Below are positions 26,866 to 38,250 of a stretch of 64,000 bases of DNA, in pieces. The stretch comes from Acanthaster planci (Eukaryota; Echinodermata; Asteroidea; Valvatida; Acanthasteridae). Below the pieces are notes generated by a model, which did no database searches, was not told where the DNA came from, and saw only the letters and a list, made by a program, of their open reading frames with translations. Each line of letters begins with the position of its first letter. Within the stretch, counting starts at the first letter, position 1. The stretch covers positions 3,405,047 through 3,469,046 of the forward strand of contig NW_019091360.1 of assembly GCF_001949145.1 (NCBI RefSeq), in the 5' to 3' direction. Position numbers and translations under genes: made by a program.

Positions 26866-28829
26866 CATGTACACTATGTACATCTAACTGGTAATCATGC
26901 ATGTACTGGTAACACAGATAAACAAAGACTTACTGTACATCTTTGATGTTAAATATGATATCATAATGACTATTTTTTTCCAAGAAGGAACGGAATGCTC
27001 CAAGGTTATTTTTGAATGTGTATTTCACTTTGTCTTTAAACTCGCTCAGAACTCGGACACTTTATAGATAACAGATTGGGAGAAAGACATGAGCTAACTT
27101 CTCTCCTCAATCAAAAATTGACATCAGAAGGACACCGTGTTATGCAAACTATGTTGCAAACAGAAAAAAAAATGAGTGCAGAGGAACTGACAGTTAGTTA
27201 TATCCTGAAGTGATGACAGATGGGCGGTTCTGTTTTTTTCAGCACATCACCGAGCTTTTATTTGTCACTGCAAATTCTGGCACGGCCCTGACTCAGTGTC
27301 ATTGTGATCACAGGATGAAGAATTTAACGAATATTTAAGGAATCCCATGAGAATAACAAAGCTTATCCATCTGCTGAATTTCTCAAGCAGAAAACTGTGG
27401 ATTCATACAAAAGTGTGTCTTAGAAATCTTCACGGCCCGAACCTTTTTTTTTTTTGGTTAACGTGTACGGACACCAGACTCATAGAAAAAGGACAGAGCC
27501 ACAGGCTGTGAGTATACAGGCATACAGGTACAGTATAAAAGCACCTGACCAACCAAGCACTCCCTTTGTCATTCAAGTGCACGGACGGTCAACACATCCA
27601 GCTGAATTATTGTGATTTATTCACTGACCGCGGCACAGGTTAATGTCTGCATTTTACAAGTGAGATTCACTGAATTAAAATTTCCAATTAAAGCATATCA
27701 GGACAAAGAAAGCCTGTTTCCCACTGTCCTTCTCTGTTCAGATATTGCAAGGCAAAATGTAGGCAACAGCTTTTTGCAAAATTGTAAACAATTTTGTAGA
27801 AATGGAATACATAAAGACAAACCAACAATTTTACTGAATCACACAAATCTTTCCCATTTGCAGTTGTAGGTTTATGTAGGAAAATGGCTTTTATTAAGTA
27901 ATTGCTTCTTTTTTGGGTGCTAAATTTTTTGCAAAGCAGCAGTTGACAAAATGCAGAATATTTCTCCTTTCATGCTGTATTTATGCATAACCAAACGATG
28001 AGGAACACTATGAGCAGACTGGTAGTGAAGTCTAACTTGGGCCTTGTACAGAAACAAACTTTTCACAGATAGCCCAGCTTTTTGCCATATTTACGAAATG
28101 ACTGAGTTCTGATGGTATTTTGTGGCATCGATCAGCTTCATCGAGGCCTGTCTGACAAAAAAATGGAACACGAAGGCCACTAGGTATTACACACAGGGCA
28201 GTTGTACATGTCCACGCATGTACATGTACAATGTACCAGCACATATGTAAACTGTGCAGTAATTGGAACGAATTACATGGAAAAGATTATCATTTGTTTG
28301 ATGGTACTGTTATAAATGTAGGTCAATTATAAATTCAGGAGTCTAAATGAACTTCAATCTCTTGGTGGCCCGCAGGGCCAGTGGGAAGTGAAATGCACTG
28401 GCCCTCTTGAAAATCTGGTGGCTAGGGTCGAGTACATGTAATGAAATTGATAAGGCCCACCACACATGCCCATTTGTGTCAGTCAAACTTCTCTACCGAA
28501 CAGCTGATTGGCTGGATTTAAATGAGATTTAAATTTTTATGACACCAAAAAAAAATCTGCTTCTGGTTATGCGACTGATCCTGAATTTTTGGCCCAACCA
28601 TAAAATTTATAGCGGTAAGTTCGAACACATTTAGAAATTAAAAATAAAAGGATAAAAAATCCTGTCTTTCCTGTCTTCACAAAACACCTTTGAAACAATC
28701 TTTTCTGATCTAAACACTTTTATTTTTTGTTTGCCTGTTTACATTTGCAACATTTGGGAAGAACGTTCTGTTATTTTCACGAATTCCCTTCGCATTTCGC
28801 TATCGCAGTGGTGAAAACACGCACACAAT
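26866..28829. other. Non-coding; no gene seen
   Basis: AT-rich. The open frame at 27612-27869 has no splice support. One ACATGTAC cluster lies at 28205-28235. A possible eroded inverted-repeat element may lie at about 28320-28610 (ends with AATTCAGGA in opposite orientation). Confidence 0.5.
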
Positions 28830-29010
28830 ACTGCTTGATGCATATTGGCAGAAGCAAGGCTTCACTGGTTCCTGCTGCGCCACGCCACTGCCAAAAGGCG
28901 TGATGGTAACGCAGCAACCAGTAATATTGCTTGATGCATAGAAGCAAGGCTTCACTGGTTCCTGATGCGTCGCGCCACTGCCAAAAGGTGTGACAGTAAC
29001 ACAGCAACTA
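28830..29010. repeat. Two-copy tandem duplication, 96-bp period
   Basis: A segment running from TGCTTGATGCAT through GAAGCAAGGCTTCACTGG to GTAACGCAGCAAC (28831-28919) is repeated at 28927-29008 with a few substitutions and a 6-bp deletion. Non-coding as far as can be seen. Confidence 0.8.
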
Positions 29011-32000
29011 CTCCATGCAACCAGTCCCAGTCAAAACAGCATTGGACAATTCACCGTACGCACATGCAACTCTACAGCTGCACATTGAAAAAAAATGGTG
29101 TCGCTGGAAGATTTTTACAAGTTAATTTCCAGAACTTGATTTGTTGCCTATAATATATTTTTTGTGTTCACAAATTAAATTTAATTCAAGGCCAATGCGG
29201 ACTGAACCTGAAAAAGTTTCATTGGTGTCCATCGGAGATAACGTTAAACTGGCATTGGTAGAAAATGATATCAGCCAACATATCAGTACTCAGGTTGTTC
29301 GCACATGTATGAGCTGTATGCACGACTGCGCAATGAACAGAATGTCGCGCCATGCACTACGTGTGTATGTGGCACAAGAGCCCGGTGCATTATAGCAGCA
29401 ATCACGGCCGCGTGGACTGTGGAATGACCGAAATACCATGAACTGCTGTGCCAGTGGATTGAAACACGAGTCGTAAAACGTGATGAAAGTTTTCAAAATG
29501 TGGCAACGTTCCTCAAATGACCAATGTCCCGCCGGGCCATCGGGGGAGGGGGGGAATGCAGTGGCCCGATGAATGTTTCGCTGGCCCTGAGCCAGCAAAC
29601 CACCATTAATTTTGACCCTGTAAATTTGAAAGCTCATAAAACCTAGACGACCGGCAAAAAAACCAAAAAAACCAAGAGGATTGTTTTATAATTCGGTTCC
29701 AAGCAGAGGCTGCCACTGCTGCCAAATGGTAAGCATTCACTTTTTTGGGCTATGCGCCTCAAACTGGCATTTTCAATACGGACACATGTATCGCTCACTT
29801 CACTCATTCCAAGGGCAAGATTTCTTTTCATCTATTTTCCGTTTTTAAAGTATTTATTTCGAGATTTCGTCACCTGTATTTGCGACGATCCAGAGAAGCA
29901 TGATTTTATGAACAGACATGGCTGGTGAATGCACACAATGGCTACTTAGTGTGGCAGCACCCTCAGCAAACTGTAAAAGAAAGTGTCACAGGCTGAGAAA
30001 AAGTATTCAACACCTAATCAAAACGCAGGAATTACAATGCGCATGATCAACAGCATTACCATATACAAGGCATATGAACATATTTCAACTTGGGCAAAGT
30101 TTTGCTACAAATCTTTCGAGACGTCAAATTCGCTTCGTTTTCGCATTCGCCTGAAGCATGAACCCACTTTTGGCACATTCTGACATTATCCATTCATGCA
30201 AAAATCAATGGAAACACTATGGTCCTCAGAATAGAAATCTATTTACATTCATCATTTGATGGAGAGACTTGGAACTATGTTTTTGTACGCAAAAACGATC
30301 CATGTGCACAACGTGTGCACCGCAACCCATTTCGATTCCTACTACTGGCCATGCAGCAGTTGGCCCAATAATGTGCGTATCGGGGGTAAAAAATCCGTAT
30401 CGACAATGATCAGGAAAAGAATTACGCGTAGCAGAAGTTTGTGTCCGTAGGGAGAATCCTACGAGCAATTTCAGTGAATGGAATACAACAAAAAGGAAAG
30501 AAGTTGTTCTGAAGGATACAAATAAATATGGGCTTGTAAAAACTCAACAAGCAAGTCCAATCTGCAGTTAGCATGCCAAGTGGGCAACCCAGGGGAAAAA
30601 AGTAACTGCAGGGCCTGTATTACCGGTTATTCTGTGCAATCCCTCAACCTGGTACTGTACATGTACAGCTGCACTGGTATGTTACACGTATTTTCAAAGA
30701 TAAACCTAAAAATACTCCATCCTTTGAATCCAAAATGTGAATCAAACACATCCAGCACATGCGCTCAGATAAAAAAAATGATCTATTTGTGAGCAGTTAG
30801 AACATTTTTCTACATTCCTTCCCGGAAAAAACTAAAGAAATAGGCAGATAGTGTTTGGTATAAATCTGAAATATACATGTAACTACTGTATTAATTTGGG
30901 GGCTGGCAATGAAAAAAGTACATCGCACATGTAGCTTCCAAGATATGGATTTTTATAACTTGGGTTGTAATACAAAATTTGCCAACTGGAACCATGGTTA
31001 GCATCAAATCAAAAGAACTCAACATTTTACTCCAAACAATTAATGGTTTTTAGACACAAGTGTACCACTTACTGGCCAGTTTCACGTCAAATTCTTAGTG
31101 CATAAACAAAACTGTACAGCAAACATCAAGCAAGGCCACAGAAGCTGGCCTCAACAATATTGACTAAACCTATCAAAATACCAGCAAAACACCTTTGGAT
31201 GTGAAAAAAAAATATGCATGTCACTCATACATGTGTCTAATTCACGGACCTACAGTACATGTACGTGTAAATGAAACACAGAAAACTCCTGAAGGAATCA
31301 ATCACACCAAGGACTTCAAGTGAACCTATTCTGACATGGTGAACGGTGCGCAACCCTCCACCCAGAAGGGCTCCCTCACTGGGGACAAACAGAAAGGCTG
31401 GAGTGATGCTCAAACACTGTTGGACCTGTATTACTAGCATCTGCGTAAAGACATGAGAGATATGTGGAAAGAGTGGAATGTACTCTGTAGCAGGCGCGCA
31501 GAAAGAGCTTGCTCACACAGCATGTCCCTCTAAGGGTTGCTGTTATCACTTCATTCACAAAGCTCCCTCTCTTGTCCAAGAAGGGGACCCATATACATGT
31601 AGAGGCATTCATGTGTCTGAATATAAGTACACATGAACAATCAACGCAGTAAATCTTTAAAAAAATGTAAGCTTGCTTCATGCAAATTTATGCGAAGCAA
31701 ACTCATTATTTCAGAGATAGTCATTTCAACCACAGAATGCATGAACAACCTAAGTCAACGACATACGAGGCCTATATCACAATCCTGATGTACTTACTCA
31801 AAAACTTGTCCAAATCAATGTTCAGCCCCAACAGACACAGAAAAGCAACTGTGCAAACAACGATGTCAAATCTGACAGAAAAAGAGTGGTTTCAACATTA
31901 AACCCGCTGAGCTACTGAATAACTGACAGCTTCTGCTAGCAGCTGGTGGGCTCCACACAGTACATGTCCCCTTGTACTGCAGCCAGGCTTCTCAAGACGG

Positions 32001-33300
32001 TCAACAGAGGGCGATATTTGACAGACAGGGACTGCTCTGTTTTGGCAAAGGGGTGTTTACTAAATATCGGCCTACACTGCAGCTGTGGCTTCCTTCATGG
32101 TGAGAATTATTAATGGGAAGGATTTGATTAGTGCTACAAGTAGATGCCAAGGTTCAGTTGGGTTCGGTTCAGACACAATTCAGAAATCTTTTGTCGAACT
32201 TCGGTTCGGGTTCAGACATGTACGCACATGTTCGTATATGTACAATGCACATTGAGACATCGAACGTGCCGAATATACTATGTTACATATACTTCCGTGT
32301 ACAAAATATGTTAATACAAGCAATGATTATCCTCTCCGTCCCCATTCACAAGCAACTTCGATGTGAACATCCATTGTTTTCGAAGCTGTTTCTCCAAACT
32401 TTTGTTTAGGAGTAAAATTTCCACAGGAATTTACCATCAGGAGTGCGACAGTTTCCAATTGTGTTTCACGGACCAAAAGCAGTTGTGTTGGGACCATGCT
32501 TGAATCAACAAAACGATCGTAGGATGTGTGAAAACAGAGAAAAACAGCATGCTCAAATGGGAGTTTCCTCCTTTACAGGATACAAGATCAAATTAGATTT
32601 TGAGCAAATTGTGTCAAACTGGATATTTTTCACGAAACAGATACAACCAACCTATGGCTTTTCACGTATTCGAAGAAGAACCGTGGTAACAAGTCAGCAT
32701 TCTTTGCCCAGGATGGCACCCAAGTGGCCAAAGGGGCGATTTTCCATCAGTCTGCAACACAAGATTTGGCACATTAAACAATGTCACGTGCAGTAGGAAA
32801 ATGGAACTACTGTTAAATGCATCCACGGCATTAAAAGCCAATGACTAGAGATGACAAGATGCTTTGAAAAACTGCGTTGAGGAGGGCAAATCATAGACTT
32901 GATCCTACCGATGAGAATCACCGTAGCCAGTCTGATCCAGATGACCAGTTCAAACTAATTCCTCAGTTTTTTTCCTGAAAAAAAAACTTAGTCCCCCCAA
33001 AGATCTGGATTCAATGCAATCCTCAAATTTAATATTTGAAAAAGAAAGTTGACTTGCATGCGGATGCTGTCTTCCCAACAACCAGTTTGCCATATGTCTG
33101 CTTCAATCATGTCTGTGTTAGTCTACCATTATTACTTCAGGACATGTGGTGACGGTGGTGTACTCTCTTTGTGGGTTGGTTTACTGTCAGTTTTCACACA
33201 ACTGACAGGACTGAGAGGGAAAGAATGCATTTCATATGACATGTATGACCAACAAATTTCGTTTTGTGAAGCTACAATGCAGAAAGATGGAGATGTCGCA
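29011..33300. other. Non-coding; no gene seen
   Basis: No exon supported. It contains a GC-rich stretch at 29525-29610, ACATGTAC words at 30655-30665 and 31255, and a TTCGGTTCGGGTTC low-complexity patch at about 32150-32215. Confidence 0.5.
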
Positions 33301-33304
33301 TTAA

Positions 33305-34075
33305 CCCTAACCCCCTAGGNNNNNNNNNNNNNNNNNNNNNNNNNNNNNNNNNNNNNNNNNNNNNNNNNNNNNNNNNNNNNNNNNNNNNNNNNNNNNNNNN
33401 NNNNNNNNNNNNNNNNNNNNNNNNNNNNNNNNNNNNNNNNNNNNNNNNNNNNNNNNNNNNNNNNNNNNNNNNNNNNNNNNNNNNNNNNNNNNNNNNNNNN
33501 NNNNNNNNNNNNNNNNNNNNNNNNNNNNNNNNNNNNNNNNNNNNNNNNNNNNNNNNNNNNNNNNNNNNNNNNNNNNNNNNNNNNNNNNNNNNNNNNNNNN
33601 NNNNNNNNNNNNNNNNNNNNNNNNNNNNNNNNNNNNNNNNNNNNNNNNNNNNNNNNNNNNNNNNNNNNNNNNNNNNNNNNNNNNNNNNNNNNNNNNNNNN
33701 NNNNNNNNNNNNNNNNNNNNNNNNNNNNNNNNNNNNNNNNNNNNNNNNNNNNNNNNNNNNNNNNNNNNNNNNNNNNNNNNNNNNNNNNNNNNNNNNNNNN
33801 NNNNNNNNNNNNNNNNNNNNNNNNNNNNNNNNNNNNNNNNNNNNNNNNNNNNNNNNNNNNNNNNNNNNNNNNNNNNNNNNNNNNNNNAGCAAGCCAGACA
33901 CTGCACACAGTGACCCGTATGTGTCCCAACTCACACAGAATCCAACACCATCTCCCTGGGCCTTTCATCCCAAGTCTCACAAAATTCAACAACAGGTTCC
34001 TCAGGTACGGTACCAAGCCTGCCAAAACCTCCCAAAACCTGCTGTTGGAGTATGGCAGGTTTTGGGCAGTTAGGG
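33305..34075. mobile_element. piggyBac-like non-autonomous element spanning the gap
   Basis: The left end is TTAA (33301-33304) followed by CCCTAAC. The right end is GTTAGGG followed by TTAA (34076-34079). TTAA duplications and ends beginning CCCT are the piggyBac superfamily signature. A 12-bp stem hairpin (CCCAAAACCTGC with GCAGGTTTTGGG, 34032-34066) sits next to the right end. The inside is mostly the N gap. The same ends occur in the short copy at 36701-36751. Confidence 0.5.
33320..33887. other. Assembly gap (568 N)
   Basis: A run of 568 undetermined bases. Both edges lie inside what looks like a TTAA-flanked inverted-repeat element, so the gap probably reflects an unresolved repeat. 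Reading frames drawn across it have no meaning. Confidence 1.
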
Positions 34076-34665
34076 TTAACATTTGGTGTACAGCAGCTTT
34101 TTGGAAGGGATCCAGCAAAATCACACTTCTGAATGAACATCACACCAGCTGATCAAACTCAATCCTCTCTCATTCTAAACCAGTGGAAAACTTGCAAAGA
34201 TACATGTAACTACAGATCCGTTTAGCCAACATAAAAGAGAATGGCACGTAGAATGATAGACTCTCCCTGAGTAAATGGGGTCATAATGGGGAAAGAATTA
34301 GAGCAAACAACAGGTCAAGATGTTACCGATCCTCAATCAAGCTTAATGTGGCGGGACCCAAACCGGATGGCAGCTGTTTATGGGAGAGCATGAGTTCGCC
34401 AGTACCAGCGACTTGTTAATGACTAGCGGCTTCCTGTCTTCATTGCTCATGCTGTCTCATGCCCCAGATCAACCAATCACTGGTCAAGCTGCCCATCCGG
34501 GGACAAGAAAAGATAACAGGGCAGTGGACTTTGGTGGTCAGCTAGGCGACAAGACTTGCTACAATGCTAGGCTTTGAAACCTGGTTATGACAACCTAAGG
34601 CCATTGTGACTGGCAACTTTCCACAGAACTTTGTACCTCACAATCACATGCTATACAATGTAGTT

Positions 34666-34891
34666 GGGTCATTCCATGAGGTTGGGGCACTATTTGTGAC
34701 AAAGTCAATTGTGACACGGGATCCGTAAAAATGAACAGCTATTTCCCTGCATGTGGATTCCACATTGACATTGTCATACCGTTCATCTTGCAGAGTAAAT
34801 GACCTACTCTACAGGTCATGACAGGTGGTAAAAGTTACCGATTTAATACGGACACCGTCACAAATTGTGCCTCAACCTCATGGAATGACCC
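34666..34891. mobile_element. MITE, GGGTCATTC family, copy B
   Basis: 226 bp flanked by the direct duplication AGTT (34662-34665 and 34892-34895). The terminal inverted repeats are about 35 bp, starting GGGTCATTCCATGAGGTTGG, with very few mismatches. This copy is the best preserved of the family in the window and non-coding. Confidence 0.75.
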
Positions 34892-34895
34892 AGTT

Positions 34896-36696
34896 CCAAT
34901 AAGTTCCAATAAATAAAACAAATGCTATCGTTTGACTGTCTCTAGGCACAAAAACCTTATGAGGGGAAGCTCTTTTATACATAATTTACCTGTTTATGAC
35001 TTGTTTCATGTATGTACCACTGTATGGTATCTAACTTTATTCAGATAGTGACCTTGGTAAAGCTGCTTAACTTTGCAAGTCAACAGAGATGGTTATCAAC
35101 CACAAACATTTTAGCACATATTTAAGCAACTGGTGTAAGTGTATCAGATTCAAGCCAACTGAGTGGCCCCTCTTGATATGGAAAAAACATTTCTTCAGCT
35201 ATCAAGGAAGGCAAGAAATCAGACATGAACACTCGCACAACTCTGGCAGACTGCAAAAGTGGGGATGATTAATTAAGACTTCAACTCGTCTTCCGGCGCC
35301 GAATGTGTAATCCAGTTAATTTACAGGGTACTGGATGAATGACGTTATCAAACATTATTCACTGTGAGTGAGAATTTTGTCACAGCTGGGTCTACAGGAC
35401 TACAGGTGCTGTATGTATACCAAAAGTGAAGTTCACTAACAGCTGAGAACATAACAATTATTGCATGTCTGATACCAGATTACAGTGATCTACGTCAGTA
35501 TGTTCACAATGATAGCAACAAGATGACTTGTGTAAATTACAGTTGGCATGACTAACTGCTCGTTAATCTGCTTTCCATTAATAGAAATCCTTGTTTCCAA
35601 GAAACAGCCTGATGTCACTGTTTCAGACGCCACAGAGAAGGGAAAACTACTGGGTCACTGAGCGCACACCAACTTCCCTCCTGTTCATTGTTTTTGGCTG
35701 CGTGTTTTCTTCCCAATGGTGGTAAAACACAATAACAGACATCATATCAAATTTTCTTATGCAGCAGGGGGTTTGAACAAATGGTCTGCACAGGAAACTG
35801 AGGAAAAAACAGCAAGACTACAAGGTAAAACTTTACATACGCAACGTCACATATCGTACGTGTGACATATTACAGTCTGTGGCCATAACCACACACTGAT
35901 TACCAGCTTAAGTTGGATTGAAGCGGTTACACGCATTCACTCATCATGACAGTAATTGGAAATGACACCACGAGGAATATATTCTGTGTTGCTATATTGA
36001 AAACAGAAATTGGGAATGAGATCGTAGAACTTGAAGCAACAGGAAAAACATTTTAACGTGTCGCTGGAAAATGCACGGAAACCACTAAGCTTACAAAACT
36101 ATTGAGCTGAAACATGTTGATTCTAATTAACCGCATGCATCATTTCATTTATACATGTACATGTTTATATCAGTCGTAACCCAAATAGACGTTAACAGAT
36201 GACTTACAGATAATGTAACAGATAACACACATCTTGTTCCTCTTTATATAGTATACAGAGAATATTTCAACATGTGGCCAATCCTGTAGAGAGTTATGAC
36301 ATCTACAGGTACATGTATATGTATATGCTAGGCTTGAATCATACCCAGCGCTTGTATGCATGCAAAGCTTGAACTCGTCTGTGGAGGCTGAACATTGGTG
36401 GAGCTCTTGAAGGGGCAAGTATCACTCAGTGAGTCTCACGGGCTCCAAGAAAAGAAAGAGATGACACTTGAAGTCTTGAAGAAATGACCCCCGGAGGTCA
36501 GCAGTTGAAAAGTCTAACTTTGTAAAGAATTGTGGCCGTGGTATTTCGCCAATTTGTAAGTTGCTATTTTGGGACAAGATTGACGCTGTGCCCGGGACAA
36601 GTTCATTGTGAAATATTACCTTCCGTAAGTGGTTGAACAAGCACCTAAAAAACTGACTCGGGAAGGTCTCTGGCAAAAATGCTTGGGAAGTTGGGG
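34896..36696. other. Non-coding; no gene seen
   Basis: AT-rich. Open frames on the minus strand at 36170-36676 resemble no family and lack splice support. ACATGTAC words at 36153 and 36310. Confidence 0.5.
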
Positions 36697-36700
36697 TTAA

Positions 36701-36751
36701 CCCTAACAGTCCTCAATCCTTTACCTGTTGGAGGACTGAGAACTGTTAGGG
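36701..36751. mobile_element. Minimal piggyBac-like MITE (51 bp between TTAA sites)
   Basis: TTAA (36697-36700), CCCTAACAGTCCTCAATCCT, a short loop, then the near-perfect inverse ending ACTGTTAGGG and TTAA (36752-36755). The arms match over about 24 bp with a few mismatches. It can fold into one hairpin. It shares its ends with 33305-34075, so the two look like members of one family. Confidence 0.6.
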
Positions 36752-37681
36752 TTAATGACTAACTGGGTTACTGTCTCGACTGGATCTCATAGTCTTTCAC
36801 TTCTCATACTGTTTAGACGTATTCTTCACTTGTAATCTTAGAAGAATCTACATGTAAGAGCTCCCTGTCGCTAAGGGCCATGTCAACAGTAATAGCTACC
36901 CAACTGCTCCTTTCTCCCGACAGGATAACATCAACTTTTTCTGACATCCCCATACATGTACATGTATATCAAACAATGAAACTGCAGCGCATGATCTGTT
37001 TCCATGTACACGAGCTATTATGTAAACAAAACGCAGAGCACTGTCTACAGAGCTACAAGTTTCTAACAGGCTTAAACTACTACCCATGATTACGATTAGG
37101 GATACAGCAACGTGGGCCGATCAAAGAGCAAACAACTTACATTGTACATTACTGAAAGCTAAATGCAATAATGTAAAGCAATGGAGACCAAGCTCTGGAT
37201 TACCATCTCAAGTGACTGGAGTGACCACTTACAATAAAACACAGAGAATAAGTAATGGTTCAATCCGACTAATTACGTTATTACTTTTTTCTTTGCAAAT
37301 TCAAACCCTTGAAAGCTCCTACAGTATAGGAATTACAAATTTGTTACTGCTTCAATATTAGAAGAGCAGATTTACTATTGTGTTTAACTTCTTTCATGAG
37401 TTCTTGGGATACTTTGGGGCGGTTTCAGAGATTTTTCTCTATTCTTGGCTTTTTTTTAAACTAAAAGAAAGAAAACCTACAATAAACTTATCCCTTGCCT
37501 ACAAAATAAAGCCTACATACAGCCAACTTCAATAACCATTTGATAATTAGTTAAAAAGAAACGAAAACTGGTTAGAAATTGTATGAAATCCACCACTGAA
37601 ATTTAATTGGTCCTTGCAATGTACTAGAAATTCCATTTATTCAGTAACCACACACCTGACAGAGGCCTAACATGTGTGACA

Positions 37682-37773
37682 GTATAGTCGCCAGGTCCCT
37701 TATTTCGCCACTTACTGTGAACACCAATCAGACTCGATAATAGATGGCGACATTAGAGATGTGGCGACTATAC
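37682..37773. mobile_element. Short inverted-repeat element (GTATAGTCGCCA ends)
   Basis: 92 bp with ends GTATAGTCGCCA and its exact inverse. A second matched block (TCGCCA / TGGCGA) lies about 17 bp further in on each side. No clear target-site duplication. Probably a foldback MITE, or a remnant of one. Confidence 0.5.
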
Positions 37774-38189
37774 CATCACGACTTATGCATGTTATTCATG
37801 TTTTTGTAGAAAAATAAACAACAACTGGGCAAAACACCAAAGTAAAACTATGTTTGTATATCTGAGTAGAGCTGGGGGAAACTTTTTCATAGTTTGCAGG
37901 TTTATTTTCGTACAAACAGACAGTGATCCACGAACGACGTCTCAGAATGTACAATTCGCCAGTGAGCAGCAAGCATTGTGCGCAAATGCAATGGCGTCTA
38001 CGTGTACAATTCATACATCCCTAGCCCTCAGTGGCACATCGATGTACACACTAAACCCTTGAAAACGTCATCTGGTACAAACTACACAAAAACACACGGA
38101 GAAAAGCCATGAAAACCCACCATAATCGGTTCACCTGTACATTGTGAGATTTGAAAGCAGCTACCGTGAGAGAAATGCATAAGACTTAC

Positions 38190-38250
38190 CGTAAATGGTG
38201 ATTTCTAGAGCTAAAATAACGAGCAGACAGCGCAGTCTGAGTGTCGCCAT
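38190..38250 (-). CDS. First coding exon of a secreted or membrane protein (signal peptide); possible Wnt9
   Basis: 61 nt reading MATLRLRCLLVILALEITIY plus the first base of a following codon, then a perfect gtaagt donor (38189-38184). The start has a good context (gcagcaATGG). The residues form a textbook signal peptide: two arginines, then a run of L, V, I and A. The exon ends in phase 1, typical of signal-peptide exons. No following exon is recognisable in the 38 kb to the left, apart from what the assembly gap may hide. It lies about 9.5 kb downstream of Wnt3 on the same strand. Vertebrate Wnt9 first exons also end in phase 1 after a Tyr-Phe-Gly-like end, so Wnt9 is one candidate; any secreted or receptor gene is possible. 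I am fairly confident it is an exon and not confident of its identity. Confidence 0.6.

Noticed and set aside
28320-29640. Possible second inverted-repeat family (AATTCAGGA ends at 28320-28610; GC-rich GGGCC words at 28370-28430 and 29525-29610)
   Set aside because: Similarity is short and patchy; ends and duplications cannot be placed.
33272-34124. Long minus-strand frames across the gap
   Set aside because: Made of undetermined bases.
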